NCBI GenBank assembly: GCA_964430565.1
Contig: CAYSFD010000041.1
Span: forward strand, 1-21,332
Source: VBDM01 sp964430565
Lineage (GTDB): Bacteria; Pseudomonadota; Gammaproteobacteria; Burkholderiales; SG8-39
Reading direction: 5' to 3'
Length of the DNA: 21,332 nucleotides
Made by a program: the position numbers and the translations under genes. This document shows, in pieces, positions 14,304 through 21,332 of this stretch. Under the pieces are notes generated by a model that had not been told where the DNA came from, did no database searches, and worked only from the letters and a program-made list of their open reading frames with translations. How positions within the stretch are numbered: position 1 is the first letter of the stretch; each line of letters starts with the position of its first letter.

Positions 14304-14924
14304 CTAGTACTTTTCGTGATTCATCAGCGCAGCCAAATGCCGCAGTTCGCCGGCGCAACTTTTGGCTCGATGAACCTCCTCCTTCATGCCTTCCAACTGA
14401 GTTGCTACGCCTGTGTCCTGACGGGCTTGCTTGGCGAGCACAGCGACCCTGAAGAGGATCCATGCCACCCCGATTGCCATGTCGAGTAAGTTCTCATCTA
14501 TGTGTGCGTCACCGCTCTCACGCTTGCGAACCTCTCCATTCCATCGTGGGTTTCGTATGAAGAAGGGAGCGCCCGGAATTGCAACCAACGTCCCGTGCAA
14601 TAGGGAATGTCGATAACTCATTAGACTCTGCGCGGCTTCGGCCGCGAGCTTCAGAACATCATTACAACCCGATGACAGATTGTCGTGGCCCGCTTCGAGA
14701 ACCTTGAGCCATTCGCTCACCGGCGTCCTGTCTGTCGATGGTCGAGCGCCTCTTACTTGCTCGTCTTTGAGCGCCCATATCGCGCCTTCCAAGTGCGTTT
14801 CAAACATGCCCCAACAGACAGCAAACGCTCCTATCCTTTGCTGTAGGACGTACGTAATGCCTAGGCTGGAGATCTTCTCCATTGCCGTAGCTGCAATCAG
14901 ATTGCGTGGGACATTCCTTTGCAT
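14304..14924 (-). CDS. Hypothetical protein with HEPN-like R-x4-H motif
   Basis: This 206-aa, mostly helical protein has no name that I recognise. An early helix reads IGAFAVCWGMFETHLEGAIW (31–50), and a later one LMSYRHSLLHGTLV (101–114) contains R105-HSLL-H110, an R-x4-H pattern. Helical proteins with an early W..xE helix and a later R(x4)H-G motif occur in the HEPN superfamily, where the Arg and His form an RNase active site. That assignment is a hypothesis here. A hydrophobic stretch near 147–165 could be a buried helix. GTAGGTT lies upstream of the ATG. The codon composition is less GC-rich than in the core genes. The upstream border carries an attC-like structure. Confidence 0.6.
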   Translation of the reverse strand: MQRNVPRNLIAATAMEKISSLGITYVLQQRIGAFAVCWGMFETHLEGAIWALKDEQVRGARPSTDRTPVSEWLKVLEAGHDNLSSGCNDVLKLAAEAAQSLMSYRHSLLHGTLVAIPGAPFFIRNPRWNGEVRKRESGDAHIDENLLDMAIGVAWILFRVAVLAKQARQDTGVATQLEGMKEEVHRAKSCAGELRHLAALMNHEKY

Positions 14925-14952
14925 TTCAGAACCTACTTCAGCTTCTACATGC

Positions 14953-15041
14953 GCTCTAAGGCCCGTTTTAACCGGCGCTGGCCGTGATCACAAAACACTG
15001 CGCTGCCGTCACACTGCATCCGGTTGAAAATATAGTTATGC
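14953..15041 (-). other. attC-like recombination site (candidate)
   Basis: On the minus strand this 89-nt gap has the order expected of an integron attC site. GCATAAC (15041–15035) overlaps the TAA stop of the 15036–15449 gene. TTTTCAACCGG follows (15030–15020), then a variable middle, then CCGGTTAAAA (14975–14966), then CTTAGAGC (14960–14953). The inner arms pair over 10 bp with one extrahelical C (complement of G15026), as attC L boxes do. The outer boxes only partly match RYYYAAC and GTTRRRY. No integrase gene is in the window. Confidence 0.4.
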
Positions 15042-15449
15042 GTTTTTTCCTTCGTTGTTAGTGCTTCGCTCAGCTTGAAAGAGTGAATTTTGAACCTCTG
15101 AAATAGACTTGCACGGAAGGAGACGATCTCGGAATGTGTCCAACGGGTGCTTTAGGTCTGACGCAAGTGGATCGTGAAACATCTTCACTAACTTCCGAAT
15201 ATAGGCGTCGTAACCACCGGCCATTGTGGGGTTGTACTCCCAGATAGTTTGCAGTGGCCAAAAACCGAAGAAAAGCTTGACTATTTTTACGCTAGGTGTT
15301 GGTGCACTTGCTATTGAGATTAGTATTCTTTCGCCGCTGTCGAGCCTGATTTGGCAGTAACACTGATACTTGTTGTTGGCATAAGTAACAACTCTGCTCA
15401 TCGGTCCCTCGCTACGAACGCATAACTCCATTGAGTCGTGAAATGACAT
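15036..15449 (-). CDS. Hypothetical protein
   Basis: This 137-aa protein is not recognised. It has a beta-rich N-terminal half (RVVTYANNKYQCYCQIRLDS, then GERILISIASAPTPSVKIVK) and a central aromatic stretch LFFGFWPLQTIWEYNPTMAG. The helical C-terminal part includes YIRKLVKMFHDPLASDLKHP and the ending STNNEGKNA. There is no signal peptide or clear membrane segment. The start is well supported: AAGGAGGA (minus strand, 15459–15452) lies three bases before ATG. The stop is embedded in the attC-like structure. One row of its sequence (15061–15120) is 27/60 G+C, against 45/60 in a row of rpoB (7201–7260), consistent with acquired DNA. Confidence 0.65.
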   Translation of the reverse strand: MSFHDSMELCVRSEGPMSRVVTYANNKYQCYCQIRLDSGERILISIASAPTPSVKIVKLFFGFWPLQTIWEYNPTMAGGYDAYIRKLVKMFHDPLASDLKHPLDTFRDRLLPCKSISEVQNSLFQAERSTNNEGKNA

Positions 15450-15557
15450 GATCCTCCTTGCTCATGGAGGGCCCAAGCAAATAGAGCAGCCACCACGATA
15501 CTCGACCACTTGCACAAGAGATCATGGCCCACTCAAGGGGCAGCTAACGTACACTCG

Positions 15558-15983
15558 TTACCCATTCTCGCGCTGTCGTAAAGCGCGTATCTCGGAAAGC
15601 TGCTGCATCCTTGCTGTTTTCAGCGATAAGCACCGGTCCATTATCGCTCGCATCGGATCAAAAGCGTCGGCCGTTTCCTTCGCAAGTTTCGTAAACGCAG
15701 CGCCCTCGGCATTGAGGAGTTGGCCCCGTTGACTCAGAACGCTTTCGAACCGTTGAACAATCACGTAATCCTCATCTGAGACAAAGTCTTCAAGCAAGAG
15801 GAACACGCTCTCCATTGCGTCCACTAGTTTGGGCGTAGTTGGCGACACCATCTCCTCCACCAGTGCCTCCCGAATAAGTTCCTTCGGGTAGGGAAGTTCG
15901 GACTCGCGTCCGAATGTGGATTTCTCTGCTTCGAGATGCGCGCCAAACGCGGAGATGATCTCAATACGTGCCTTGGCATCCAT
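15558..15983 (-). CDS. Hypothetical helical protein
   Basis: This 141-aa protein appears entirely alpha-helical, acidic and soluble, beginning MDAKARIEIISAFGAHLEAE. A helix pair lies around LVDAMESVFLLLEDFVSDED (54–73), and later helices around RFESVLSQRGQLLNAEGAAF and MRAIMDRCLSLKTARMQQLS. No catalytic motif is visible and the family is not recognised. The ribosome binding site is weak. GTTAGAGCGCA, a motif shared with the border upstream of the 14304–14924 gene, lies 4 nt before the ATG on the minus strand. A short inverted repeat (TAACG…CGTTA) covers its stop codon. The 108-nt gap that follows has no other gene. Confidence 0.6.
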   Translation of the reverse strand: MDAKARIEIISAFGAHLEAEKSTFGRESELPYPKELIREALVEEMVSPTTPKLVDAMESVFLLLEDFVSDEDYVIVQRFESVLSQRGQLLNAEGAAFTKLAKETADAFDPMRAIMDRCLSLKTARMQQLSEIRALRQRENG

Positions 15984-15986
15984 CAG

Positions 15987-16015
15987 TGCGCTCTAACAGG
16001 CTGTTGAAAAACGCG
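15987..16015 (-). repeat. Border motif shared with 14950–14971; IS-end-like sequence
   Basis: The plus strand reads TGCGCTCTAAC-AGGCTGTTGAAAAACGCGC. The 10-mer TGCGCTCTAA recurs exactly at 14950–14959, followed by GGC and GTT at similar spacing. On the minus strand AACAGGCT (16050–16043) is the perfect complement of AGCCTGTT (16005–15998), so a longer fold reaches into the preceding gene. The GGCTGTTGAAAAA part also resembles terminal repeats of some insertion sequences. Its nature, attC-like or IS-end relic, is undecided. Confidence 0.35.
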
Positions 16016-16017
16016 CC

Positions 16018-16569
16018 CTAATCAAGATAGCCTGACCGAGCCTGTTCAAGATTGTAAAATGGACGACCAAAGGGAGGAACCGCCATCCACATCAGCAGGT
16101 GCTGACCCTTGTCGGCCCCGCTGCGTACGCACGTCATCACAAGGCGGTCGCCACATTCCCAGTAAAGGAATTCTCCTAACAGCGCATACTTCGCACGCGG
16201 CACAGAGCCCAGATACTTCGGAACCAATTCATCGAGCGTCTTTGGATATACACCGTTGGTTGCCTGGTACTGCTTGGACGCTTCGATAATCTTCTGGGCG
16301 TGCGCCTGAGCCACTCGCGACTGCAGCCAAGCATTGCTAAGCACGATCACGAGCGTGATCAGGGGGATGACGACCCTCGAAACGGACACACGCCAGTCTC
16401 TCCCCCGGTCAGTCGCTTTGAAAAGCGCTACCAGAAACCAAATCGGACACACGAAAATCGAGAAAAGGAAACTGCCGGACGCCGCACCGTCCAATCCAAG
16501 CATGATACCCGCGCCGATGAGACTGCCGCGCATCTGCCGGAAGAAGCTAGTTTCATTGTCTGGAACCAT
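16018..16569 (-). CDS. Membrane protein with pseudopilin-like C-terminal region
   Basis: This 183-aa protein has an N-terminal hydrophobic portion with spans near residues 33–52 (SGSFLFSIFVCPIWFLVALF) and 66–84 (RVVIPLITLVIVLSNAWLQS), and possibly another near 16–30. After the last span comes AQKIIEASKQYQATNGVYPK and TLDELVPKYLGSVPRA. This is the 'helix – NGxYP – LxELVPxYL' pattern also seen behind the anchor helix of type II pseudopilins such as GspG. There is no prepilin peptidase site, and two spans precede the domain, so it is not a pilin itself. A partner or function cannot be inferred. The start lacks a good ribosome binding site. The gene is preceded by 316 nt without a gene. Confidence 0.6.
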   Translation of the reverse strand: MVPDNETSFFRQMRGSLIGAGIMLGLDGAASGSFLFSIFVCPIWFLVALFKATDRGRDWRVSVSRVVIPLITLVIVLSNAWLQSRVAQAHAQKIIEASKQYQATNGVYPKTLDELVPKYLGSVPRAKYALLGEFLYWECGDRLVMTCVRSGADKGQHLLMWMAVPPFGRPFYNLEQARSGYLD

Positions 16570-16885
16570 ATGGCTCGAACCTTATCCTGGCAGATGCAAA
16601 AGAACGTGTCCACCTGGGCATCACCGACCTCCTCCCTGGTCTGCCGTAAACGGATAGCAGAATCGCGTCCCGGTGCGGCGTGGTGTTAGGCATCACGCCA
16701 ATCTAGTGCGGGTGATGCTAGAACGATCTACCTATGGATGCAACGATCTATAGCTAGATCGCGCTATATGCCGGCAGATTGGTTGCCGATTTTTTCTCGC
16801 CCCGGGTCGCGGCGTGTGGGTCGAAGAAAAGGGGACGGTGAAGTGCCAGCTCCATGGCATCAGCGCTCGAGGACCGCTCCGCGAA
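16570..16885. other. Gene-free interval with repeats and palindromes
   Basis: No convincing gene is seen. On the plus strand GTTAGGC (16685–16691) matches the integron core consensus GTTRRRY. CATCAC (16691–16696) and GTGATG (16712–16717) form an inverted repeat. AACGATCTA occurs twice (16722–16730 and 16742–16750), the second copy inside the palindrome CGATCTA-TAGC-TAGATCG (16744–16761). CGGCA (16772–16776) and TGCCG (16784–16788) followed by six T's (16790–16795) resemble a weak plus-strand intrinsic terminator, although no plus-strand gene precedes it. The interval must hold any promoter of the 16018–16569 gene, but I cannot define one. Confidence 0.4.
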
Positions 16886-18010
16886 TCAACTCCGCGCGCG
16901 CTTGCGCTCGCCTGAGACCGCTCGAGGGGCGGGAACGGAGCGCAGATATTGCGGAGGCACGCGCGGCGACTCGCCCAGCTCGAACGCCGCGTGCCACGCC
17001 CAATGGGGATCCCACAGGAATCCTCGCGCCAGGGCCACCATGTCGGCCTTGCCTTCCGCGATGATGCTCTCGGCATGCTTCGCTTCGGTGATGAGGCCGA
17101 TGGCGATGGTCGCGATGCCCGTCTCCTTGCGAATCCGCTCGGCGAAGGGCACCTGGTAACCCGGCGCGACCGGGACAACCTGGTTCTTCGCCACTCCTCC
17201 GCTCGAGCAGTCGATCCAGTCGCAGCCGAGCTTCTTCAGCTCGCGGGCGAGTGCAAGGGTCTGCTCGATGTCCCAGCCGCCTTCCACCCAGTCGGTGCAG
17301 GACACGCGGATACCCAAAGGCTTGTGAGCGGGCCAGACCGCGCGCACCGCGGCGAAGACTTCGAGCGGAAAGCGCATGCGGTTGGCGAGCGAGCCGCCGT
17401 ATTCGTCTTCCCGCCGGTTGGCGATCGGCGAGAGGAATTCGTGGATCAGATAGCCGTGAGCGCCATGCAGCTCGATCGCGTCAAAGCCGATTCGCTCGGC
17501 GCGTTGCGCGGAATCGGCGAATTTCGCCACCAGGGCCTTGATCTCTTCACGGCTGAGCGCACGAGGTGTCGGGGAATCCTCGTCCATCGCTATGGCCGAC
17601 GGGGCAACCGGTTGCCACCCGCCTTCCTCGGGCCGGAGCGGCTTTCTCCGCTCCCAAGGGGGGGCGGTTGAAGCCTTCCTTCCTGCATGCGCAAGTTGAA
17701 TGGCGAGCTTCGCCTGTCCATGAGCGCGGCAGAACTGCACCACGCGGCGCAGCGCCGCTTCGTTCGAGTCGGAATAGAGGCCGGAGCACCCCGGCGTGAT
17801 GCGGCCGATCGGTTCGACGTCGGTCATCTCGAAGCACAGCAGCGCGGCGCCCGAGTTGGACAGCATGCCGAGGTGGGCGAAGTGCCAGTCGGTCATCGAG
17901 CCGTCCACGGCCGAGTACTGGCACATGGGCGACACCATGATGCGGTTTTCGAGCGCGAGTTCGCGTAGTCGAATCGGTTGAAACAGTGCGCTGGTCATCG
18001 AGGAAGGCAT
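16886..18010 (-). CDS. Old Yellow Enzyme family ene-reductase, XenA/YqjM-like
   Basis: This is an FMN-dependent NAD(P)H oxidoreductase that reduces activated C=C bonds (enones, xenobiotics) in the cytoplasm. The 374-aa TIM-barrel protein has the YqjM/XenA-class signature NRIMVSPMCQYSAVDG with C30 and Y32. It also has QLAHAGRKAS (105–114) and the substrate-binding pair H182/H185 in IELHGAHGYLIHEFLSP. RREDEYGGSLANRMRFPLEV, SSGG and the C-terminal ADMVALARGFLWDPHW complete the FMN site. ATG 18010 and ATG 17998 (MTSALFQPIRL) are both possible; neither has a strong ribosome binding site, and the second matches the usual family start. It diverges from the rpsL promoter with 169 nt between the coding starts. 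Confidence 0.93.
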   Translation of the reverse strand: MPSSMTSALFQPIRLRELALENRIMVSPMCQYSAVDGSMTDWHFAHLGMLSNSGAALLCFEMTDVEPIGRITPGCSGLYSDSNEAALRRVVQFCRAHGQAKLAIQLAHAGRKASTAPPWERRKPLRPEEGGWQPVAPSAIAMDEDSPTPRALSREEIKALVAKFADSAQRAERIGFDAIELHGAHGYLIHEFLSPIANRREDEYGGSLANRMRFPLEVFAAVRAVWPAHKPLGIRVSCTDWVEGGWDIEQTLALARELKKLGCDWIDCSSGGVAKNQVVPVAPGYQVPFAERIRKETGIATIAIGLITEAKHAESIIAEGKADMVALARGFLWDPHWAWHAAFELGESPRVPPQYLRSVPAPRAVSGERKRARS

Positions 18011-18068
18011 CGAGGAGCGCCCAATGCTACCCGGAATACGCAGATGTCATCAGAATGGCGATAACTTG

Positions 18069-18098
18069 TTGACCACTGAGTGATTTCCCAGCTAAAAT
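18069..18098 (+). promoter_or_regulatory. Sigma70-type promoter of the str operon
   Basis: TTGACC (18069–18074) and TAAAAT (18093–18098) are separated by 18 nt, close to the sigma70 consensus. The predicted transcript starts near 18105 and would lead through a terminator-like hairpin into rpsL at 18180. This gives rpsL–rpsG–fusA–tuf its own promoter, needed because the upstream genes here face the other way. Confidence 0.7.
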
Positions 18099-18119
18099 CC
18101 CGCCTCTTCGAATCTCGTA

Positions 18120-18166
18120 GGGCGGCCGTCTTTCTTGGACAGGCAGACGGGCCGCCCGGTTTTTTT
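18120..18166 (+). terminator. Terminator-like hairpin in the rpsL leader (possible attenuator)
   Basis: GGGCGGCCGTCT (18120–18131) pairs with AGACGGGCCGCCC (18145–18157) in a 12-bp stem with one bulged G and a 13-nt loop, followed by GG and seven T's (18160–18166). This is the form of an intrinsic terminator. It sits about 15 nt downstream of the predicted transcript start and 13 nt before the rpsL ATG. No complete plus-strand gene ends here, so premature termination of the str operon transcript is the simplest reading. Confidence 0.65.
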
Positions 18167-18179
18167 GGTACGCCAGATA

Positions 18180-18557
<378 letters not shown>

Positions 18558-18587
18558 GCCTCGAACGAAAAAACCCAGCGAAACGCC

Positions 18588-19058
18588 ATGCCCCGACGCC
18601 GAGAGATTCCCAAGCGCGAGATCCTGCCGGATCCGAAGTATGGCAACGCCGACGTGGCCAAGTTCGTCAACGTGCTGATGACGCGCGGCAAGAAATCGAT
18701 CGCCGAGCATATCGTCTACGACGCTTTCGACGCGATCAAGTCGAAGAGCGGCAAAGACCCTCTGGAAGTGTTCAGCCAGGCGGTACAGAACGTGAAGCCC
18801 ATGGTCGAAGTGAAGAGTCGCCGCGTGGGCGGCGCCAACTACCAGGTTCCGGTGGAAGTGCGCCCGGTGCGGCGTGCGGCGCTGTCGATGCGCTGGATCC
18901 GCGAAGCGGCGCAGAAGCGTGGCGAGAAATCCATGGATGCCCGCCTGGCGGGCGAGCTAATGGAGGCCGCCGAAGGCCGCGGCGGCGCGATGAAGAAGCG
19001 CGATGAAGTACACCGGATGGCCGAGGCGAACAAAGCGTTCGCCCACTACCGGTTTTAG
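18588..19058 (+). CDS. rpsG: 30S ribosomal protein S7
   Basis: S7 starts assembly of the 30S head and contacts the E site. In E. coli it also represses the str operon from the rpsL–rpsG spacer. The 156-aa protein starts MPRRREIPKREILPDPKYGN and carries KFVNVLMTRGKKSIAEHIVY, the rRNA-binding ANYQVPVEVRPVRR and the ending KRDEVHRMAEANKAFAHYRF. The spacer to rpsL is only 30 nt (about 96 nt in E. coli), so the E. coli type S7 target is probably absent or reduced. Its stop lies 18 nt before the preferred fusA start. Confidence 0.97.
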   Translation: MPRRREIPKREILPDPKYGNADVAKFVNVLMTRGKKSIAEHIVYDAFDAIKSKSGKDPLEVFSQAVQNVKPMVEVKSRRVGGANYQVPVEVRPVRRAALSMRWIREAAQKRGEKSMDARLAGELMEAAEGRGGAMKKRDEVHRMAEANKAFAHYRF

Positions 19059-19076
19059 GAAATCCAGGTGCTGCTC

Positions 19077-21197
19077 GTGGCCCGCAAGACTCCCATAGAC
19101 CGTTACCGCAACATCGGCATCAGCGCGCATATCGATGCCGGCAAGACCACGACCACCGAGCGCATCCTTTTTTACACCGGTGTTTCGCACAAGATGGGCG
19201 AAGTGCACGACGGCGCCACCGTGATGGACTGGATGGAGCAGGAGCGCGAGCGTGGCATCACCATCACCTCGGCGGCGACGACCTGCTTCTGGAAGGGGAT
19301 GGACGGCAATTTTCCCGAGCACAGAATCAACATCATCGATACGCCCGGCCACGTCGATTTCACCATCGAAGTGGAGCGCTCGATGCGCGTGCTCGACGGC
19401 GCGTGCATGGTGTACGACGCGGTGGCCGGCGTGCAGCCGCAATCGGAGACGGTGTGGCGCCAGGCAAACAAGTACGGCGTGCCGCGGCTCGCGTTCATCA
19501 ACAAGATGGACCGCCAGGGCGCGGACTTCTTCAAGTCCTATGGACACATCAAGACCCGCCTGAAGGGTAATCCCGTGCCGATCCAGATTCCGCTCGGCGC
19601 CGAGGAGAAATTCGAGGGCGTCATTGACCTGGTGCGCATGAAGGCGATCTACTGGGACGATTCCACCCAGGGCATGAAGTTCGAGATTCGCGACATTCCC
19701 GCCAGCCTTCTCGGCCAGGCCAAGGAATGGCGCGAGAAGATGGTCGAGGCGGCCGCCGAGGCCAACGACGATCTCATGCACAAATATCTCGAGGGTCACA
19801 ATCTCTCGAACGATGACATCAAGAAAGGCCTGCGCATCCGCACCATCAAGAACGAAATCGTGCCGATGCTGTGCGGCTCCGCATTCAAGAACAAGGGTGT
19901 GCAGGCGATGCTCGATGCCGTGATCGATTACCTGCCTGCGCCGGTGGACATTCCGCCGGTCAAGGGCCAGGACGAGGACGGCAAGCCCAACGCGCGCAAG
20001 CCCGGGGACGAGGAGCCGTTCTCGGCACTCGCGTTCAAGATCATGACTGATCCTTATGTCGGCCAGCTGACGTTCTTCCGCGTCTATTCCGGCGTGCTCA
20101 ACTCGGGCGACACGGTGTATACGTCGGTACGCGGCCGCAAGGAACGCATCGGGCGGCTGCTGCAGATGCACGCCAATCAACGCGACGAGATCAAGGAAGT
20201 GCGCGCCGGAGACATCGCCGCGGCGGTGGGCCTAAAGGACGTCACGACCGGTGAAACCCTGTGCGATCCGGACGAGGTCATCATCCTCGAGAAGATGGTG
20301 TTCCCAGAGCCAGTGATCCACGTCGCAGCCGAGCCCAAGACCAAGGCCGACCAGGAGAAGATGGGTGTCGCGCTCCACAGGCTTGCGCAGGAAGACCCGT
20401 CCTTCCGCGTGCACACCGACGAAGAATCTGGCCAGACCATCATCTCCGGCATGGGCGAGCTGCACCTGGAGATCATCGTCGACCGGATGAAGCGCGAGTT
20501 CAGCGTCGAGGCTAACGTGGGCGCGCCGCAAGTGGCCTACCGCGAAACCATGAGGAAGTCGGTCGAGTCGGAAGGCAAATTCATCCGCCAGTCGGGCGGA
20601 CGCGGGCAATACGGTCACGTATGGCTGAAGCTCGATCCGCAGCCCCATGGCGCGGGCTACGAATTCGTCGACGGGATCAAGGGCGGCAAGGTGCCGCGCG
20701 AATATATTCCGGCCGTGAGGAAGGGAATCGACGAGGCGCTTCAGGACGGCGTGCTCGCGGGCTTCCCGGTCGTGGATGTCAAGGCGACGCTGTTCGATGG
20801 CTCCTACCACGAGGTGGACTCGAACGAGAACGCATTCAAGATGGCGGCGATTTTCGCTTTCAAGGACGGCATGCGGAAGGCCAACCCGGTGTTGCTCGAG
20901 CCGATCATGGCGGTCGAAGTGGAGACACCGGAGGAAAAAATGGGCGACGTCATGGGCGACCTGTCGTCTCGTCGCGCCGCTCTCCAGGGAATGGAAGATC
21001 TCGGCGCCGGCAAGGCGATTCGCGCCGCGGTGCCACTTGCCGAGATGTTCCAGTACTCGACACAGTTGCGCTCGCTCACTCAGGGCAGAGCGACCTATAC
21101 GATGGAATTCAAGCATTACGCCGAGGCTCCAAAGAGCATCGCGGACGGAATTATCGATCGCAACAATCCCGATAAGAATCCCCCCCGCAAAAAATAG
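19077..21197 (+). CDS. fusA: Translation elongation factor G
   Basis: EF-G is the GTPase that drives ribosomal translocation and, with RRF, ribosome recycling. GTG 19077 gives a 706-aa protein starting MARKTPIDRYRNIGISAHID, matching the family. The GTG at 19068 would add three residues and is less likely, as AGG at 19066–19068 is well placed for 19077. The G-domain has AHIDAGKTTTTERILFYTG (G1), ERGITITSAATT (G2), DTPGHVDFTIEVERSM (G3) and FINKMDR (G4). Later domains show FSALAFKIMTDPYVGQLTFF, SGMGELHLEIIVDRMKREF and QSGGRGQYGHVWL. The C-terminus ends KNPPRKK, and tuf follows after 17 nt. Confidence 0.98.
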   Translation: MARKTPIDRYRNIGISAHIDAGKTTTTERILFYTGVSHKMGEVHDGATVMDWMEQERERGITITSAATTCFWKGMDGNFPEHRINIIDTPGHVDFTIEVERSMRVLDGACMVYDAVAGVQPQSETVWRQANKYGVPRLAFINKMDRQGADFFKSYGHIKTRLKGNPVPIQIPLGAEEKFEGVIDLVRMKAIYWDDSTQGMKFEIRDIPASLLGQAKEWREKMVEAAAEANDDLMHKYLEGHNLSNDDIKKGLRIRTIKNEIVPMLCGSAFKNKGVQAMLDAVIDYLPAPVDIPPVKGQDEDGKPNARKPGDEEPFSALAFKIMTDPYVGQLTFFRVYSGVLNSGDTVYTSVRGRKERIGRLLQMHANQRDEIKEVRAGDIAAAVGLKDVTTGETLCDPDEVIILEKMVFPEPVIHVAAEPKTKADQEKMGVALHRLAQEDPSFRVHTDEESGQTIISGMGELHLEIIVDRMKREFSVEANVGAPQVAYRETMRKSVESEGKFIRQSGGRGQYGHVWLKLDPQPHGAGYEFVDGIKGGKVPREYIPAVRKGIDEALQDGVLAGFPVVDVKATLFDGSYHEVDSNENAFKMAAIFAFKDGMRKANPVLLEPIMAVEVETPEEKMGDVMGDLSSRRAALQGMEDLGAGKAIRAAVPLAEMFQYSTQLRSLTQGRATYTMEFKHYAEAPKSIADGIIDRNNPDKNPPRKK

Positions 21198-21214
21198 CAG
21201 GGAAGGAACACATC

Positions 21215-21332
21215 ATGTCCAAGAGCAAATTTGAGCGCACCAAGCCGCACGTGAACGTGGGGACGATCGGTCACGTGGACCACGGCAAGACGACGCTGAC
21301 GGCGGCGATGACGCACGTGCTGGCGAAGAAGT
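21215..21332 (+). CDS. tuf: Elongation factor Tu, 5' end only
   Basis: The first 39 codons of an EF-Tu gene are cut by the right edge of the window. It begins MSKSKFERTKPHVNVGTIGH and continues with the P-loop GHVDHGKTTL, which binds GTP. AGGGAAGGA (21199–21207) is its ribosome binding site. It is the last visible gene of the str operon. With the tuf fragment at 1–141, this shows the two-copy arrangement usual in proteobacteria. The duplicated genes flank the whole segment and are normally nearly identical. Confidence 0.97.
   Translation, partial: MSKSKFERTKPHVNVGTIGHVDHGKTTLTAAMTHVLAKK

Noticed and set aside
15998..16015. GGCTGTTGAAAAA as an insertion sequence end
   Set aside because: There is no transposase and no matching inverted end within the window. 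It is kept only as a possible relic or cassette border.
13581..16569. A complete anti-phage defence system
   Set aside because: Only one HEPN-like motif and a faint nuclease-like pattern are visible. No known defence gene set is recognised, so the claim would outrun the evidence.
18135..18179. TTG start for a longer S12
   Set aside because: It lies in the loop of the leader hairpin. The S12 family starts at MPTINQL, encoded from 18180.

Overview
The window looks like a GC-rich proteobacterial chromosome, most likely a betaproteobacterium. The order tuf–tRNA-Trp–secE–nusG–rplK–rplA–rplJ–rplL–rpoB–rpoC followed by rpsL–rpsG–fusA–tuf is the classical ribosomal/RNA polymerase cluster. The tripartite-tricarboxylate (Bug/TctC) periplasmic binding protein next to rpoC belongs to a family greatly expanded in Betaproteobacteria. 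This assignment is inference; no rRNA is present.

Region 1 (1–12335, all + strand) is the core. It holds the 3' end of a tuf gene, tRNA-Trp(CCA), secE and nusG, then the L11/L1 and L10/L7-L12 genes, then rpoB and rpoC. The protein genes look intact, and the rifampicin region of RpoB is of normal type. The gaps between these genes carry stable RNA structures: two related hairpins between nusG and rplK, a REP-like palindrome plus an L10-type leader before rplJ, a 63-nt dispersed-repeat-like stem-loop and a UUCG hairpin before rpoB, and a 12-bp hairpin between rpoB and rpoC.

Region 2 (12350–18010) is a block of about 5.7 kb between rpoC and rpsL, which are close neighbours in many relatives. 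It starts with a Bug-family gene only 14 nt behind rpoC (+ strand). Then come five minus-strand genes of unknown function with visibly lower GC (13581–16569). One has a HEPN-like R-x4-H motif, one is a small membrane protein with a pseudopilin-like tail, and one appears to continue past an amber stop and a frameshift. Two gene borders share a 10-mer, and one of them has the architecture of an integron attC site. A cassette-type array without an integrase is therefore possible but unproven. The block ends with a minus-strand XenA/YqjM-like ene-reductase gene.

Region 3 (18069–21332, + strand) is the str operon. A well-formed sigma70-type promoter is followed by a leader with a terminator-like hairpin and seven T's immediately before rpsL, then rpsG, fusA and the 5' end of a second tuf gene. 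Together regions 1 and 3 supply the translation and transcription machinery (EF-Tu, EF-G, L11, L1, L10, L12, S12, S7, RNA polymerase beta and beta', NusG) and the SecE translocon subunit.
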